A DNA stretch of 64,000 bases. It comes from Streptomyces coeruleorubidus (lineage in GTDB: Bacteria; Actinomycetota; Actinomycetes; Streptomycetales; Streptomycetaceae). The notes under the pieces are model-generated. The model saw only the letters and a list, made by a program, of their open reading frames with translations. It made no database searches and was not told the origin of the DNA. This document shows, one piece after another, positions 41,926-50,777 of this stretch. Positions within the stretch are counted from its first letter, which is position 1. The number at the start of each line of letters is the position of its first letter. Position numbers and translations under genes: made by a program. The stretch covers positions 4,383,001 to 4,447,000 of the forward strand of contig NZ_CP023694.1 of assembly GCF_008705135.1 (NCBI RefSeq), in the 5' to 3' direction.

Positions 41926-43107
41926 ATGCACATCGAGCACGACTGGATCACCACCCCCCTCACGGCGGACCTGCTGCGCGGCGCCCTCGACGTGGAGCGC
42001 ACCGAACACGGGCTGCTCCCGCACCGGCTGCCCGCCCGGGCCCGCGCGCAGAACATCAACGCCCAGCTGGCCATGGCCGAGGCCCAGCCGTCCGGCGTAC
42101 GGCTGGCGTTCCGTACCGCCGCGACCGCCGTCGAGCTGGACACGCTGCGCACCAAGCGCGACTACACCGGCTTCCCGCCCCGGCCGGACGGCCTGTACGA
42201 CCTGCTCGTCGACGGCCGCCCGGCGGGTCAGGCCCCCGGGACCGGCGGCAACGTCCTCACGATCGACATGGCCACCTGGGAAGGCGAGGTCACCCCGGGC
42301 CCGGTCGGCACCGTCCGCTTCACCGGCCTGCCCGCGCGCGAGAAGGACGTCGAGATCTGGCTGCCGCACAACGAGACCACCGAGCTCGTCGCCCTGCGCA
42401 CCGACGCGCCCGTGGAGCCGGTGCCGGACCAGGGCCGCAGGGTGTGGCTGCACCACGGCAGTTCGATCAGCCACGGCTCCGACGCCGCGAGCCCGACCGC
42501 CATCTGGCCCGCGATCGCCTCGTTGCTCGGCGGCGTGGAACTGGTCAACCTCGGTCTGGGCGGCAGCGCGATGCTCGACCCGTTCACCGCGCGCGCCATG
42601 CGGGACACCCCGGCCGACCTGATCAGCGTCAAGATCGGCATCAACATCGTCAATGGGGACGTGATGCGGCTGCGCGCGTTCGGTCCGGCCGTGCACGGTT
42701 TCCTCGACACGATCCGTGAGGGGCACCCCGGCACCCCGCTGCTGGTCGTCTCCTCCGTCCACTGCTCCATCCACGAGGACACGCCCGGCCCCACGGCCCC
42801 GGACCTCAGCGGGCTCGCCGAGGGCCGGTTGCGGTTCGCCGCGATGGGCGACCCGGCGGAGGTGCCCGCCGGGAAGCTGACGCTCACCGTCATCCGGGAG
42901 GAACTGTCCCGCATCGTGCGGCAGCGCGCCGCGGACGACCCGAACATCCACTACCTCGACGGCCTCGACCTCTACGGCGAGTCCGACGCGGCCGAACACC
43001 CCCTCCCCGACGAGGTCCACCCGGACGCGGCCACCCACCGCCACATCGGCGAACGCTTCCACGAACTGGTCTTCACCGGAGGCGGCCCCTTCGCCCCGGG
43101 CTCATGA
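41926..43107 (+). CDS. SGNH/GDSL-family hydrolase
   Basis: 393 residues. An N-terminal beta-rich domain (about 1-165, including LAFRTAATAVELDTLRTKR) precedes an SGNH hydrolase domain. Its block I is WLHHGSSISHGSDAASPTAIWP with the nucleophile Ser, block II VNLGLGGSAMLDP (Gly), block III SVKIGINIVNGD (Asn), and block V LPDEVHPDAATHRHIGERF (Asp-x-x-His). This two-domain form is typical of GDSL_3 esterases/deacetylases. Cytoplasmic, since no signal peptide is seen. Operon with the preceding TetR gene. Confidence 0.88.
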   Translation: MHIEHDWITTPLTADLLRGALDVERTEHGLLPHRLPARARAQNINAQLAMAEAQPSGVRLAFRTAATAVELDTLRTKRDYTGFPPRPDGLYDLLVDGRPAGQAPGTGGNVLTIDMATWEGEVTPGPVGTVRFTGLPAREKDVEIWLPHNETTELVALRTDAPVEPVPDQGRRVWLHHGSSISHGSDAASPTAIWPAIASLLGGVELVNLGLGGSAMLDPFTARAMRDTPADLISVKIGINIVNGDVMRLRAFGPAVHGFLDTIREGHPGTPLLVVSSVHCSIHEDTPGPTAPDLSGLAEGRLRFAAMGDPAEVPAGKLTLTVIREELSRIVRQRAADDPNIHYLDGLDLYGESDAAEHPLPDEVHPDAATHRHIGERFHELVFTGGGPFAPGS

Positions 43108-43132
43108 CCCGGCGCGGCGGCTTCCACACCCT

Positions 43133-43285
43133 GTGGACGCCGCTCGGCTCGGACTCCCCGAGGAGCGGATCGCCGAGAAGGAGATCCGCCCGGCCGACGG
43201 CCTGCTCGTCGGTGACGACCCGGCGGCCCTGGCCCGGCTGTTCGCCGACCCCCACTGCGCGGTGCCGGGGCATCTGACCGGCTGA
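43133..43285 (+). pseudogene. Orphan 3' gene remnant
   Basis: A 50-codon frame (VDAARLGLPEERIAEKEIRPADGLLVGDDPAALARLFADPHCAVPGHLTG) has strong coding-like composition, yet it has no ribosome site and begins abruptly after the hydrolase. It looks like the C-terminal end of a longer protein whose 5' part was lost when this island formed. I do not recognise the family. Confidence 0.35.
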
Positions 43286-43411
43286 CGAGTCGGACAGGGC
43301 CCAACATCCACTTTAATGTGCGTACTTGGCAGCGGGCCGGGCTGGGGCGAACCTGGTGGTGGGCCGTCGGTGAGGCGCCGGATCCCGGAGGGACGGAGGT
43401 GAACGTGGGCG

Positions 43412-43780
43412 TCAGGAGGCCGACCGGGTGGCCTGCGTCCCGGCCAGTTTCTCCAGGCGCCGGTGGCCCCAGTCGGACAGCGGGGCCAGTGCCTCGGCGA
43501 GTTCGCGGCCGAACGGGGTCAGGGAGTAGACGGTCTTCGGCGGCAGCACGTCGTACACCTCCCGGCGCACCAGCCCGTCCGTCTCCATCTCCCGCATTGC
43601 CTCGGTCAGCACCTTCTCGGTGAGGCCCGGCAGCCGCCGGCGCAGTTCCGCCGGGCGGTGCGGGCCCGACTCCAGCAGCCAGAGCAGGGTCGTCTTCCAC
43701 TTGCCGTCGATCACGGCGATCGCGGCGGTCACACCGCAGACGTTCGGGTCCTGGCGCCGACGCGTCATCCTTTGCCCCAT
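43412..43780 (-). CDS. HxlR family transcriptional regulator
   Basis: 122 residues with the HxlR winged helix: CGVTAAIAVIDGKWKTTLLWLLESGPHRPAELRRRLPGLTEKVLTEAMREMETDGLVRREVYDVLPPKTVYSLTPFGREL. The Cys in the first helix is the redox/electrophile-sensing position of several HxlR members. It is divergent from the imine-reductase-type gene with 38 bp between, so it most likely regulates it. A GCATGC-centred imperfect palindrome TTGCGCATGCCTGCAA lies in the gap. Confidence 0.92.
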   Translation of the reverse strand: MGQRMTRRRQDPNVCGVTAAIAVIDGKWKTTLLWLLESGPHRPAELRRRLPGLTEKVLTEAMREMETDGLVRREVYDVLPPKTVYSLTPFGRELAEALAPLSDWGHRRLEKLAGTQATRSAS

Positions 43781-43818
43781 TCATCATCAATTGCGCATGC
43801 CTGCAAGGGAGTTCAAGC

Positions 43819-44730
43819 GTGTCCACGTACAGCACCTCCTCGTCCTCGGAACATTCCGCGCGGCCCGCCGTCACCTTCCTCGGTCTCGGCCCGATGGGCC
43901 GTGCGCTGGCCGGTGCCCTCCTGGACGCGGGACTGCCGACCACGGTCTGGAACCGCACCCCGGGCAGAGACCGGGAACTCGTCGAACGTGGGGCGGTGGG
44001 TGCCGGTTCGGCGGCCGAGGCAGTCGCCGCCGGTGAGGTGGTCGTCGTCTGTGTGGTGAACTACGACGCCGTCGACGCCGTCCTGCGCCAGGACGACGTC
44101 GCCACCGCCCTCAAGGGCCGTACGGTCGTGAACCTGACCGCGGACACCCCGGCCCGGGCCCGCGACACCGCCGACTGGGCCGCCGCGCACGGCGTCCGCT
44201 ACCTGGACGGCGCGATCATGACCCCGACGACGACCATCGGCACGCCCGACGCCGTGTTCCTGCACAGCGGACCGGCGGACCTCTACGAGGAACTGGCGCC
44301 CGTCCGCCGCGCGTTGGGCGGCACCCACACCCACCTCGGCGAGGACACGGGCCGGGCCGCCGCCTACGACATCGCCCTGCTCGACATCTTCTGGACGGCG
44401 ATGGCGGGCTACGCGCACGCCCTGGCGGTGGCCCGCGCCGAGGGCGTCACCGCCGGCGAGCTGGCGCCCTTCGCCCAGGGCATCGGCGCGATCCTGCCGC
44501 CGGTGTTCGCCGAGACCGCGGCGGACGCCGACGCCGGCACGTACTCCGGCGAGGGCAACCCGCTCACGTCGGCGGTGTCGTCCATGGCCCACATCGTCCA
44601 CGTCTCCGAGTCCCACGGCATCGACGCCGGCGTCATGCGCGCGGCCGAGGGCATGGCCCGCCGCGCGATCGGGCTCGGGCACGGGACGGACGGTTTCATC
44701 CGGATCGCGGAGGTCATCGGGCGGGAGTGA
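43819..44730 (+). CDS. NADP-dependent imine-reductase / beta-hydroxyacid-dehydrogenase-like oxidoreductase
   Basis: 303 residues; GTG start. The N-terminal Rossmann domain has TFLGLGPMGRALAGALLDAG and the NADPH-phosphate motif VWNRTPGR. The C-terminal helical domain (AAAYDIALLDIFWTAMAGYAHALAVARAEG ... GNPLTSAVSSMAHIVHVSESHGIDAGVMRAAEGMARRAIGLGHGTDG) matches imine reductases more than true hydroxyisobutyrate dehydrogenases, as the catalytic Lys of the latter is absent. The Asp in LLDIFW suggests the R-type subgroup, but this is tentative. Under probable HxlR control. Confidence 0.85.
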   Translation: MSTYSTSSSSEHSARPAVTFLGLGPMGRALAGALLDAGLPTTVWNRTPGRDRELVERGAVGAGSAAEAVAAGEVVVVCVVNYDAVDAVLRQDDVATALKGRTVVNLTADTPARARDTADWAAAHGVRYLDGAIMTPTTTIGTPDAVFLHSGPADLYEELAPVRRALGGTHTHLGEDTGRAAAYDIALLDIFWTAMAGYAHALAVARAEGVTAGELAPFAQGIGAILPPVFAETAADADAGTYSGEGNPLTSAVSSMAHIVHVSESHGIDAGVMRAAEGMARRAIGLGHGTDGFIRIAEVIGRE

Positions 44731-44739
44731 GCCCAGGAG

Positions 44740-44757
44740 GGCCGGGCCTCCCCGGCC
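44740..44757. terminator. Stem-loop between convergent genes
   Basis: GGCCGGG-CCTC-CCCGGCC, perfect 7-bp stem directly after the oxidoreductase stop. Likely terminator; no T-run. Confidence 0.5.
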
Positions 44758-44819
44758 GGCTCGGCCCGGGCGGCGTCGCGCGTTGCACGATCCGCCGGAC
44801 AGGCCCTGGTCCGCCCGGC

Positions 44820-46841
44820 CTAGAACGGCAACGGCCTCCCCCGCACCACCTCCAGCCGTGACACCGCCCGCGTCAGCACCACGTAGAGCCGGTGCAGCCC
44901 CCGTTCCTCCGCCTCGGCGATCGCCGCCGGTTCCACGGCCACGACATGGTCGTACTCAAGTCCCTTGACGACGCTCGCCGGGACCAGGGACACCCGCGCG
45001 CCGAGTTCCTCCGGGCCCGCCGCCCCGATGCCGGCCGCGTCCAGGGCCGCCCGCACCCGGGGCACGTCCGCGTCCGCCGCGACGACCCCGACCGAGCCCT
45101 CCCGCCCCAGTGCGTCCCGTACGGCCTCCATGACCGCTCCGGGCACGCCGTCCGGGGTCGTCTCCCGCATCCGCATCTCCCCGTCGCCGCGCAGCGAACG
45201 GGCCGCCGGTACGTCCACGTCCAGCCGCTCCAGCAGTCGGTTGGCGAGGCCGACGACCGCCCGCGGCACGCGGAAGCCGGTGGTCAGCTCGACCACGGCC
45301 GCGTCCGGTTTCCCCAGGTGCGCCAGGACGGGGTGCCACGACCGCGCCGCCCACGGCGTCGTCCCCTGCGCCAGGTCGCCCAGGACCGTCAGCGAGCCGA
45401 AGGGCGCCCGGCGGGCGATGGCCCGGCACTCCATCGGGGACAGGTCCTGCGCCTCGTCGACGACGACATGCCCGTAGCCCTCCGGGTGCTCGATCAGCCC
45501 GGCGACCTCGTCGAGGAGCACCAGATCGGCGGCCGACCAGCGCGCCGACTTCCACGACCGGGGCGGCTTCCGCCACAGCAGCGCCCGCTGCTCGCCGGGG
45601 TCCAGCAGCCCGTCGGCGGCCTCCGCCAACACCCCGGGTTCGCCGAGCAGTTCGGCCACGATCTCCTCGGGCCGCACCCGGGGCCAGACGGCGTCGACGT
45701 ACGCGGACAACGGCCGCGCCCGCTCGACCCGGCGCACCCAGGCGTTGGGCTGCGGCCCGGCCCGCCGCTCGGCCTGCTCGCGCACCGACCGCACGATCCG
45801 CGACCGCACCCGCTCCCGGCCGACCCCGTACGGCGGTTCCTCCGCCCGCACCCGGGTCACGATCCGCGCCAGCTCCGCCGCCGGCACCCGCCACCGGTAC
45901 GCCCCGTCGGGCACGGCGAGCCCGTCACCGTCGCCGCCGCCGGCGCGCACGCGCGCGTACAGCGCCCGCCGCAGCACCTCGGCCATCCGGGCGTCGTGCT
46001 TGACGGCGGCGGTCGCGGGTTCGTCGCGGCCGGCGACCGGATGCCGTGCGATCTCCTCGGCCAGGGTCGACTGCCGCACCCCGGTCTCGCCGAGGGACGG
46101 CAGGACCTCCGCGATGTACGACAGGAAGGTGCGGTTGGGCCCGAGGATCAGCAGACCGCCGCGCCGGATGCGCTGCGGGTGCGTGTAGAGCAGATACGCG
46201 GCCCGGTGCAGCCCGACGGCGGTCTTGCCGGTGCCGGGCGCCCCCTGCACGCAGACCGACACCGCCAGGTCGCCGCGTACGAGGTCGTCCTGCTCGGGCT
46301 GGATGGTCGCGGCGATGTCCCGCATGGGCCCGACGCGGGGCCGTTCGATCTCCCGGGCGACGATCTCGCTGGTCCGCGCCTCGCCCTCCCCCAGGTGCTC
46401 GTCCTCCAGGCCGGTCAGGTCGCCGGCGTCACCCCGGCTGCCGGGCGCCCACCCGAACCGCCGGCGCACGGCGACGCCCTGGGGGTCACGCGCGGAGGCC
46501 TGGTAGAACGCCCGCGACACGGGTGCCCGCCAGTCGACGACGAGCGGCGGTTCGGCCGGGTGCTCGCTGATCCTCAGCCGCCCGATGTGCAACTCGCCCT
46601 GCTCACCCCGCAAGGCCCCGAAGAACAAGGGCCCCTCGGGCAGTTCGCGCAGTGCCTTGGCCTGGCTGCGCAGCCGGTATCCGAGAACCTCCGCGTCGGC
46701 ACCCGACGCGGAGACGTCCTCGCCGGTGACGACCTGCTCGTCGGCCCCTTCGACCATCGCGGCGAGGGCGGCCCGGCAGCGGTCGTGGTGGGCGCGTTCA
46801 CGGCTGAGAGCGTGCTGGAGGGCGGGTTCGGTCGGCGTCAT
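44820..46841 (-). CDS. HelD/HelR-type UvrD-like helicase (RNA polymerase recycling factor)
   Basis: 673 residues. Superfamily 1A helicase core: Q-motif/Walker A in VCVQGAPGTGKTAVGLHRAAYLLY, motif II VVVDEAQDLSPMECRAI, motif III TVLGDLAQGTTPW, and motifs V/VI VVKGLEYDHVVAVEP, LYVVLTRAVSRLEVVRG. The N-terminus (LQHALSRERAHHDRCRAALAAMVEG, then VVDWRAPVSRAFYQAS) is the HelD-type arm, not a nuclease. HelD frees stalled RNA polymerase; a subclass (HelR) protects against rifamycins. Length fits the class II/HelR group, but I see no rifamycin-associated element upstream. It lies 41 nt after a TetR gene on the same strand. Confidence 0.87.
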   Translation of the reverse strand: MTPTEPALQHALSRERAHHDRCRAALAAMVEGADEQVVTGEDVSASGADAEVLGYRLRSQAKALRELPEGPLFFGALRGEQGELHIGRLRISEHPAEPPLVVDWRAPVSRAFYQASARDPQGVAVRRRFGWAPGSRGDAGDLTGLEDEHLGEGEARTSEIVAREIERPRVGPMRDIAATIQPEQDDLVRGDLAVSVCVQGAPGTGKTAVGLHRAAYLLYTHPQRIRRGGLLILGPNRTFLSYIAEVLPSLGETGVRQSTLAEEIARHPVAGRDEPATAAVKHDARMAEVLRRALYARVRAGGGDGDGLAVPDGAYRWRVPAAELARIVTRVRAEEPPYGVGRERVRSRIVRSVREQAERRAGPQPNAWVRRVERARPLSAYVDAVWPRVRPEEIVAELLGEPGVLAEAADGLLDPGEQRALLWRKPPRSWKSARWSAADLVLLDEVAGLIEHPEGYGHVVVDEAQDLSPMECRAIARRAPFGSLTVLGDLAQGTTPWAARSWHPVLAHLGKPDAAVVELTTGFRVPRAVVGLANRLLERLDVDVPAARSLRGDGEMRMRETTPDGVPGAVMEAVRDALGREGSVGVVAADADVPRVRAALDAAGIGAAGPEELGARVSLVPASVVKGLEYDHVVAVEPAAIAEAEERGLHRLYVVLTRAVSRLEVVRGRPLPF

Positions 46842-46880
46842 TCCACCGAGCGTACCGAAAGAATGTAACCGAGTTAAATT

Positions 46881-46936
46881 TGTTACTCAGTATCTGTCAC
46901 TCGGTATCTGTCACTCGGTATCTGTTGCTCGGTGTC
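46881..46936. repeat. Four tandem 14-bp repeats between TetR and helicase genes
   Basis: TGTTACTCAGTATC, TGTCACTCGGTATC, TGTCACTCGGTATC, TGTTGCTCGGTGTC at 46881-46936. The central two are identical. An inverted partial copy, GTAACCGAGT, lies just outside (46865-46874). The array overlaps the 3' end of the tetR-type gene and sits 40 nt upstream of the helicase start; likely TetR operators. Confidence 0.75.
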
Positions 46937-47563
46937 GCTGCCGGGCCGGCCCGCCCGGACCCGCGGCGGCAGCCCCGCCGCCAGCCGTCCGAAGGCCCGC
47001 TCCGCCGCCGCCACCGCGTCGGGCCGCACGTCCGCCATCCGCTCCCCGGCCGCGATCCGCCGCCAGTTCTCCATCGCGAGGATCCGCCGCACGGCCATGA
47101 TCTGCCCGGCCGCGAGCCGCGCGTCCAGATCACCCCCGAGCACCTCGGCGAGCGCGGCCTCGGCCCGCTCCTGGTGCGCGTACGCCCGGGCGACCAGGGA
47201 GGGCGTCCCGTAGAGCAGCTTGTGGAAGGCGAGCACCCGGGGATCGTCGTTCAGCCCGGTCACGGGATCGGACCGCTCCAGCCCCTCCAGAAAGTGCCGC
47301 CGCAAGGCCTCGACGGGCTCCCCCTCCGCCTCCGTCACCACCCGCGCGGCCTCCCCCTCGTGGTCGGCGATCCGGTACAGGACCAGATCCTCCTTCGCCG
47401 GGAAGTACCGGAACAGCGTCGGCTTGGAGATCTCGGCCGCCGCCGCCACCTCGGCGACGGACACCGCGTCGAACCCCTTCTCCAGGAAGAGCCGGATGGC
47501 GATGTCCGAAACGACCTGGTACATCCGCTGCTTCTTGCGCTCCCGCAGCCCGATCTCGCTCAT
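46883..47563 (-). CDS. TetR family transcriptional regulator
   Basis: 226 residues. HTH: SEIGLRERKKQRMYQVVSDIAIRLFLEKGFDAVSVAEVAAAAEISKPTLFRYFPAKEDLVLYRIADH. The last about 15 residues (IPSDRYRVTDTE) are encoded by the tandem repeats and look like a tail added when repeats expanded into the gene. Its C-terminal ligand domain is generic. It precedes the helicase gene on the same strand and probably represses it through the repeats. Confidence 0.9.
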   Translation of the reverse strand: MSEIGLRERKKQRMYQVVSDIAIRLFLEKGFDAVSVAEVAAAAEISKPTLFRYFPAKEDLVLYRIADHEGEAARVVTEAEGEPVEALRRHFLEGLERSDPVTGLNDDPRVLAFHKLLYGTPSLVARAYAHQERAEAALAEVLGGDLDARLAAGQIMAVRRILAMENWRRIAAGERMADVRPDAVAAAERAFGRLAAGLPPRVRAGRPGSDTEQQIPSDRYRVTDTE

Positions 47564-47613
47564 GCGGCGAGCCTACGGTCCGCGTCCGCCGGCGGCGGCA
47601 CGGCACCACGGCG

Positions 47614-48363
47614 TCACGCCCCGGGCCCCCACTCCCCCTCGATCAACGGCCCGTACGAGGTGATCACCGTCGGGGCCTCCGCCTGGCACAGCGCGCGGAC
47701 CTTGCGTTCGTTGCGTCCGTAGCCGACGAACTCCACGCCCGCCCGCGCGGCCGCCTCCACGTCCGTAGGTGTGTCGCCGATCATCACCGCGTCGCCGGGA
47801 CCGAGGCCGAGCACACGCAGGGCGCGGAACAGGACGTCGGGGTGTGGCTTCATCAGGCCCGGGTCGTCGGCGCGGCGGCCCTGGACCGTGGTGAAGTACG
47901 GGAGCAGTCCGCGCCGGTCGAGATGCGCCTCGGCCGCCAGGGGAGAGTTGTTCGTGACCACGGCCAGAGCCGCTCCCCGGCGCGCGAGTTTGCGGATGAG
48001 TGCGTCCGCGTACGGGGTGTGCCACTCGTGGTGGGCGGCGACGAGTTCGGCGGCGGCGAGTTCTCCGGCCGTGACCCGTTCCTCCAGGACGCGCAGCAGC
48101 TCTCGCAGGCCGGGCGCCCCCGCCCGCAGGGCTCGATGCACCGCGCCCAGGACGACATGCGGATCCTTGTGGGCCCGCTCCGCCGCACCGAGGACGTGAG
48201 AGACGCCGAAGGCCTCGATCTCACGCCGGAGTTCGTCGGCGATCGGTTTCGACCTGTCCTCGGGAAAGAGCCGGCAGATCGGCCCGTCGAAGTCGAAGAG
48301 CACACAGCGGGCCCCGGCCAGCGCTCTGCTCACGTCCGTGAACACGTCGACGTCGACAGCCAT
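47614..48363 (-). CDS. HAD family hydrolase (first of two paralogues)
   Basis: 249 residues, class C1-cap HAD phosphatase. Motif I is CVLFDFDGPICRLFP (Asp nucleophile and general acid Asp), motif II AVVTNNSPLAAE, the motif III Lys in LMKPHPDVL, and motif IV MIGDTPTDVEAAARAG. It is the last gene of a minus-strand series beginning with the GntR gene at 51655. A second, related HAD protein (50034-50777) has the same PICRLF motif. Substrate unknown; the adjacent APH-like kinase suggests a phosphorylated metabolite. Confidence 0.88.
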   Translation of the reverse strand: MAVDVDVFTDVSRALAGARCVLFDFDGPICRLFPEDRSKPIADELRREIEAFGVSHVLGAAERAHKDPHVVLGAVHRALRAGAPGLRELLRVLEERVTAGELAAAELVAAHHEWHTPYADALIRKLARRGAALAVVTNNSPLAAEAHLDRRGLLPYFTTVQGRRADDPGLMKPHPDVLFRALRVLGLGPGDAVMIGDTPTDVEAAARAGVEFVGYGRNERKVRALCQAEAPTVITSYGPLIEGEWGPGA

Positions 48364-48398
48364 TGCCGTATCCGCCCGCCTTCCCGCCTCGGCCCGTC

Positions 48399-49643
48399 TC
48401 AGCCCCGCATGCCCGTCGGTTCCCTGCGCTCCGCGGCGGCCGGACGGGGCCGCCGGACACGAAGCCGCTGCCCCTGAGGACGCCGGGTTATGTGTTCTTG
48501 TTTCAGCCCGTCACCACCGGGCGGCTCCGCGGCCGTACGCCATTCCCGGTCCGCGGCATGCCACCGGCGCAGTGCTTCACGGACCTCGCTCTCGTCCCGG
48601 GGATCATCCGTGAGTCTCAGCGGCTGCCAGGCTCGGCGCAGCGCGCGGCACACCCGGGCGGCCGCCTGGGACAGTTCGTGTTCGGCGGGACGCTCGGACA
48701 GGTACAGGGCGGCCCGCATCACGTCCGGGTAGAGCGACTGGACGTACTCGAAGTCGCGGTAGGCGCCCAGGCCCCGGTCCAGGTCGGCGGTCATCTCGCC
48801 GTGGCCCGTGCTGCGCATCGCCTGGGTCCACAGGTCGACCATCACCTCGCGCTCCTCCTTGGCGTAGTCCATCCGGACCAAGTGCGTCGCGAGGTCGTGC
48901 AACGGGTCGCCGTAGAGGGCGAGTTCCCAGTCGATCACTGCCAGGCGCTCACCGTCGGCCCCGGGCAGGACCAGCACATTGGCGCGGTGGACGTCCGTGT
49001 GCAACAGGGCGAAGGGGCGCTGGGCCGGGGTGCGAAGGGTGTCCAGGAAGCGTTCCACGGCGTCGCGGGGAATGCCCACGGCGTCGAACAGCATGCCGAA
49101 ACGCGGCCGATTGGCCTGGTGCACCCGCTGCTCGGTGAAACCGGCCAGCCACCTCAGGAAACCCTCGCTGTCGCCGTCGTCCGGCCAGTCCACGGGCAGC
49201 GGAGGCAGATCTCCCCCGGGCACCCCGGCCAGCTCCGCGAAGAATCCGGCGAGCGCGGCCAGCCGGTCCGGGCCGATCCGCTGCCCCGCGGGAGCCACCT
49301 CGGCGAGAGTGGGGCCCGGCAGATACTCGTGCAGAGACCATTCTTCGAAGTCCACCAGGCAACGCGGCACATGACGCACCCGGCCGTCGAGCACCCTCAG
49401 CAGCTCGGACTCCCGTCGCCACAGCCGCGGCACTACTTCGACCGCCTGCCTGGGCGTGCGGAACTTGGCGAGAACGTCTCCCGACCGCTGCCGCAGCAGG
49501 AAGGCCAGCGGAGTTCCCAGGGGCAGGACGAGGTTCGTGTTGTGATGGCCGGAAACCACCTCCCCGTCGGGGCTGCGGCGCCTTGCCTCCGCGAGTCGGC
49601 GCACCAACGAGTGGAACGCTCTGCGGTGCAGAGGGGACGACAT
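48399..49643 (-). CDS. APH-fold phosphotransferase
   Basis: 414 residues of the aminoglycoside-phosphotransferase/choline-kinase fold. The catalytic loop is FALLHTDVHRANVLVLPG, with the metal-binding AVIDWELALYGDPLHDLATHL; the N-lobe has LLRQRSGDVLAKFRTPRQAVEV and WSLHEYLPGPTLAEV (hinge). The about 70-residue C-terminal tail is Arg/Pro-rich and disordered. It is 35 nt upstream of the first HAD gene on the same strand. The family phosphorylates hydroxylated small molecules; antibiotic resistance is not implied. Confidence 0.87.
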   Translation of the reverse strand: MSSPLHRRAFHSLVRRLAEARRRSPDGEVVSGHHNTNLVLPLGTPLAFLLRQRSGDVLAKFRTPRQAVEVVPRLWRRESELLRVLDGRVRHVPRCLVDFEEWSLHEYLPGPTLAEVAPAGQRIGPDRLAALAGFFAELAGVPGGDLPPLPVDWPDDGDSEGFLRWLAGFTEQRVHQANRPRFGMLFDAVGIPRDAVERFLDTLRTPAQRPFALLHTDVHRANVLVLPGADGERLAVIDWELALYGDPLHDLATHLVRMDYAKEEREVMVDLWTQAMRSTGHGEMTADLDRGLGAYRDFEYVQSLYPDVMRAALYLSERPAEHELSQAAARVCRALRRAWQPLRLTDDPRDESEVREALRRWHAADREWRTAAEPPGGDGLKQEHITRRPQGQRLRVRRPRPAAAERREPTGMRG

Positions 49644-49707
49644 GAGCGCACAGAGTAGTACGACGCCGGGTGGGACTCACCGCGTGTCACTATATGGACA
49701 ACCCCCT

Positions 49708-49983
49708 TCACGCTCTGTGCCGGCGGGTCTCATTTCTCTCGCCGTCCCGTTGAACCCAGAACGCTTGCGTCAGCGGTACACGCTTGATCTCCAGGCGGGC
49801 ATCGACTCCACATTCCTCGAGCCGGGCGACCAGTTGGCCCACGTCCCTGGCGTACCGGCGCGCCATCGTCCGCCTACGCCGGTGGATCCGAGCGTCGTCC
49901 GGGTCCACGCCCGGGGATAGGCCAACGGGTGGTCCCTGCAAGAACCTGCGGCCGGCGCCTGCCTTCTGCGCTGAGCTGGTCAT
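49708..49983 (-). CDS. Small hypothetical basic protein
   Basis: 91 residues between the kinase and the second HAD gene, same strand. Core: RRYARDVGQLVARLEECGVDARLEIKRVPLTQAFWVQRDGERN. The Arg-rich N-terminus has no signal. The predicted helix then strand pattern could fit a small binding partner. I do not recognise the family; an overlapping plus-strand frame is weaker. Confidence 0.55.
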   Translation of the reverse strand: MTSSAQKAGAGRRFLQGPPVGLSPGVDPDDARIHRRRRTMARRYARDVGQLVARLEECGVDARLEIKRVPLTQAFWVQRDGERNETRRHRA

Positions 49984-50033
49984 GGTCAGATCCTGCTGCT
50001 TCTCATGACGAACCGCTGAGCCGCGGCGGGGCC

Positions 50034-50777
50034 TCAGCGCCGCAGAAGCTCCAGCAACGGCTCCAGCGACGGCAGGACGACCTCGGCACCGGCAGCCCGC
50101 AGCGATGTGATCGCCGGGTCGCTGCGCGCGTACCCCAGGAACGGTACGCCCGCTTCCTTCGCGGCAAGGCAGTCGGTAGGGGTGTCACCGATCATCAGGG
50201 CGTCGGGCGGTGCGGCGCCCATGGCGTTCAGCGCCCGGTTGAGGCAGTGCGGGTCCGGCTTCAGCAGCTGGAGGTCTGCGGTCCGGCCGTAGACATGCGG
50301 AGAGAAGCAGGGGAGCAGGTCACGGCCGGTGAGGTACTGCCGTATCACCCGCGGGGAGTTGTTGCTGGCGACGGCCAGGCGGGCACCGACAGCCGTCCAG
50401 GTGCGGATCAGCGGGTCCGCGTACGCGGTGGGCAGTGCGGTGGCCGCGGCCCGCAACTCCTCCTGGGTGAGGCGTTCCTCCAGCTCCACGGCCAGGTCAC
50501 TGCCGGGGTACCGGTGGCCCACGGCGCGCAGAATCACATGGGGATCGAGGGACTCGCGCTCGGCCCCCGTGAGCACGCCGTGCAGACCGCGGCCCTCCAG
50601 CCAGGACACCAGGTCGCGGGCCACCCCCTCTGCCGAGTGGCGCGCGAACAGGCGACAGATGGGTCCGTCGAAGTCCCACAGCACGACACGGGCACGTCTG
50701 ATCAGATTGCGGAGTTCGTCCGGATCACCTTCGGTCGCGATTCTCACCGCATCAGTCTGCTTCGTATCAGGAGTCAC
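50034..50777 (-). CDS. HAD family hydrolase (second of two paralogues)
   Basis: 247 residues from GTG 50777, overlapping the gntR stop by one base (TAGTG), so translation is coupled. Motif I VVLWDFDGPICRLFAR, motif II LAVASNNSPRVI, motif III LLKPDPHCL, motif IV MIGDTPTDCLAAKEAG. About the same size and cap type as 47614-48363, with the shared PICRLF and SDxxNNSP-like blocks. Paralogy is certain from motifs; function unknown. Confidence 0.88.
   Translation of the reverse strand: MTPDTKQTDAVRIATEGDPDELRNLIRRARVVLWDFDGPICRLFARHSAEGVARDLVSWLEGRGLHGVLTGAERESLDPHVILRAVGHRYPGSDLAVELEERLTQEELRAAATALPTAYADPLIRTWTAVGARLAVASNNSPRVIRQYLTGRDLLPCFSPHVYGRTADLQLLKPDPHCLNRALNAMGAAPPDALMIGDTPTDCLAAKEAGVPFLGYARSDPAITSLRAAGAEVVLPSLEPLLELLRR

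Noticed and set aside
46842..46900. Rifamycin-associated element upstream of the HelD-type helicase
   Set aside because: The 19-bp element (GGGGCTTGCGGCAAGGCCC-like) is not present; the upstream DNA is the 14-bp repeat array instead.
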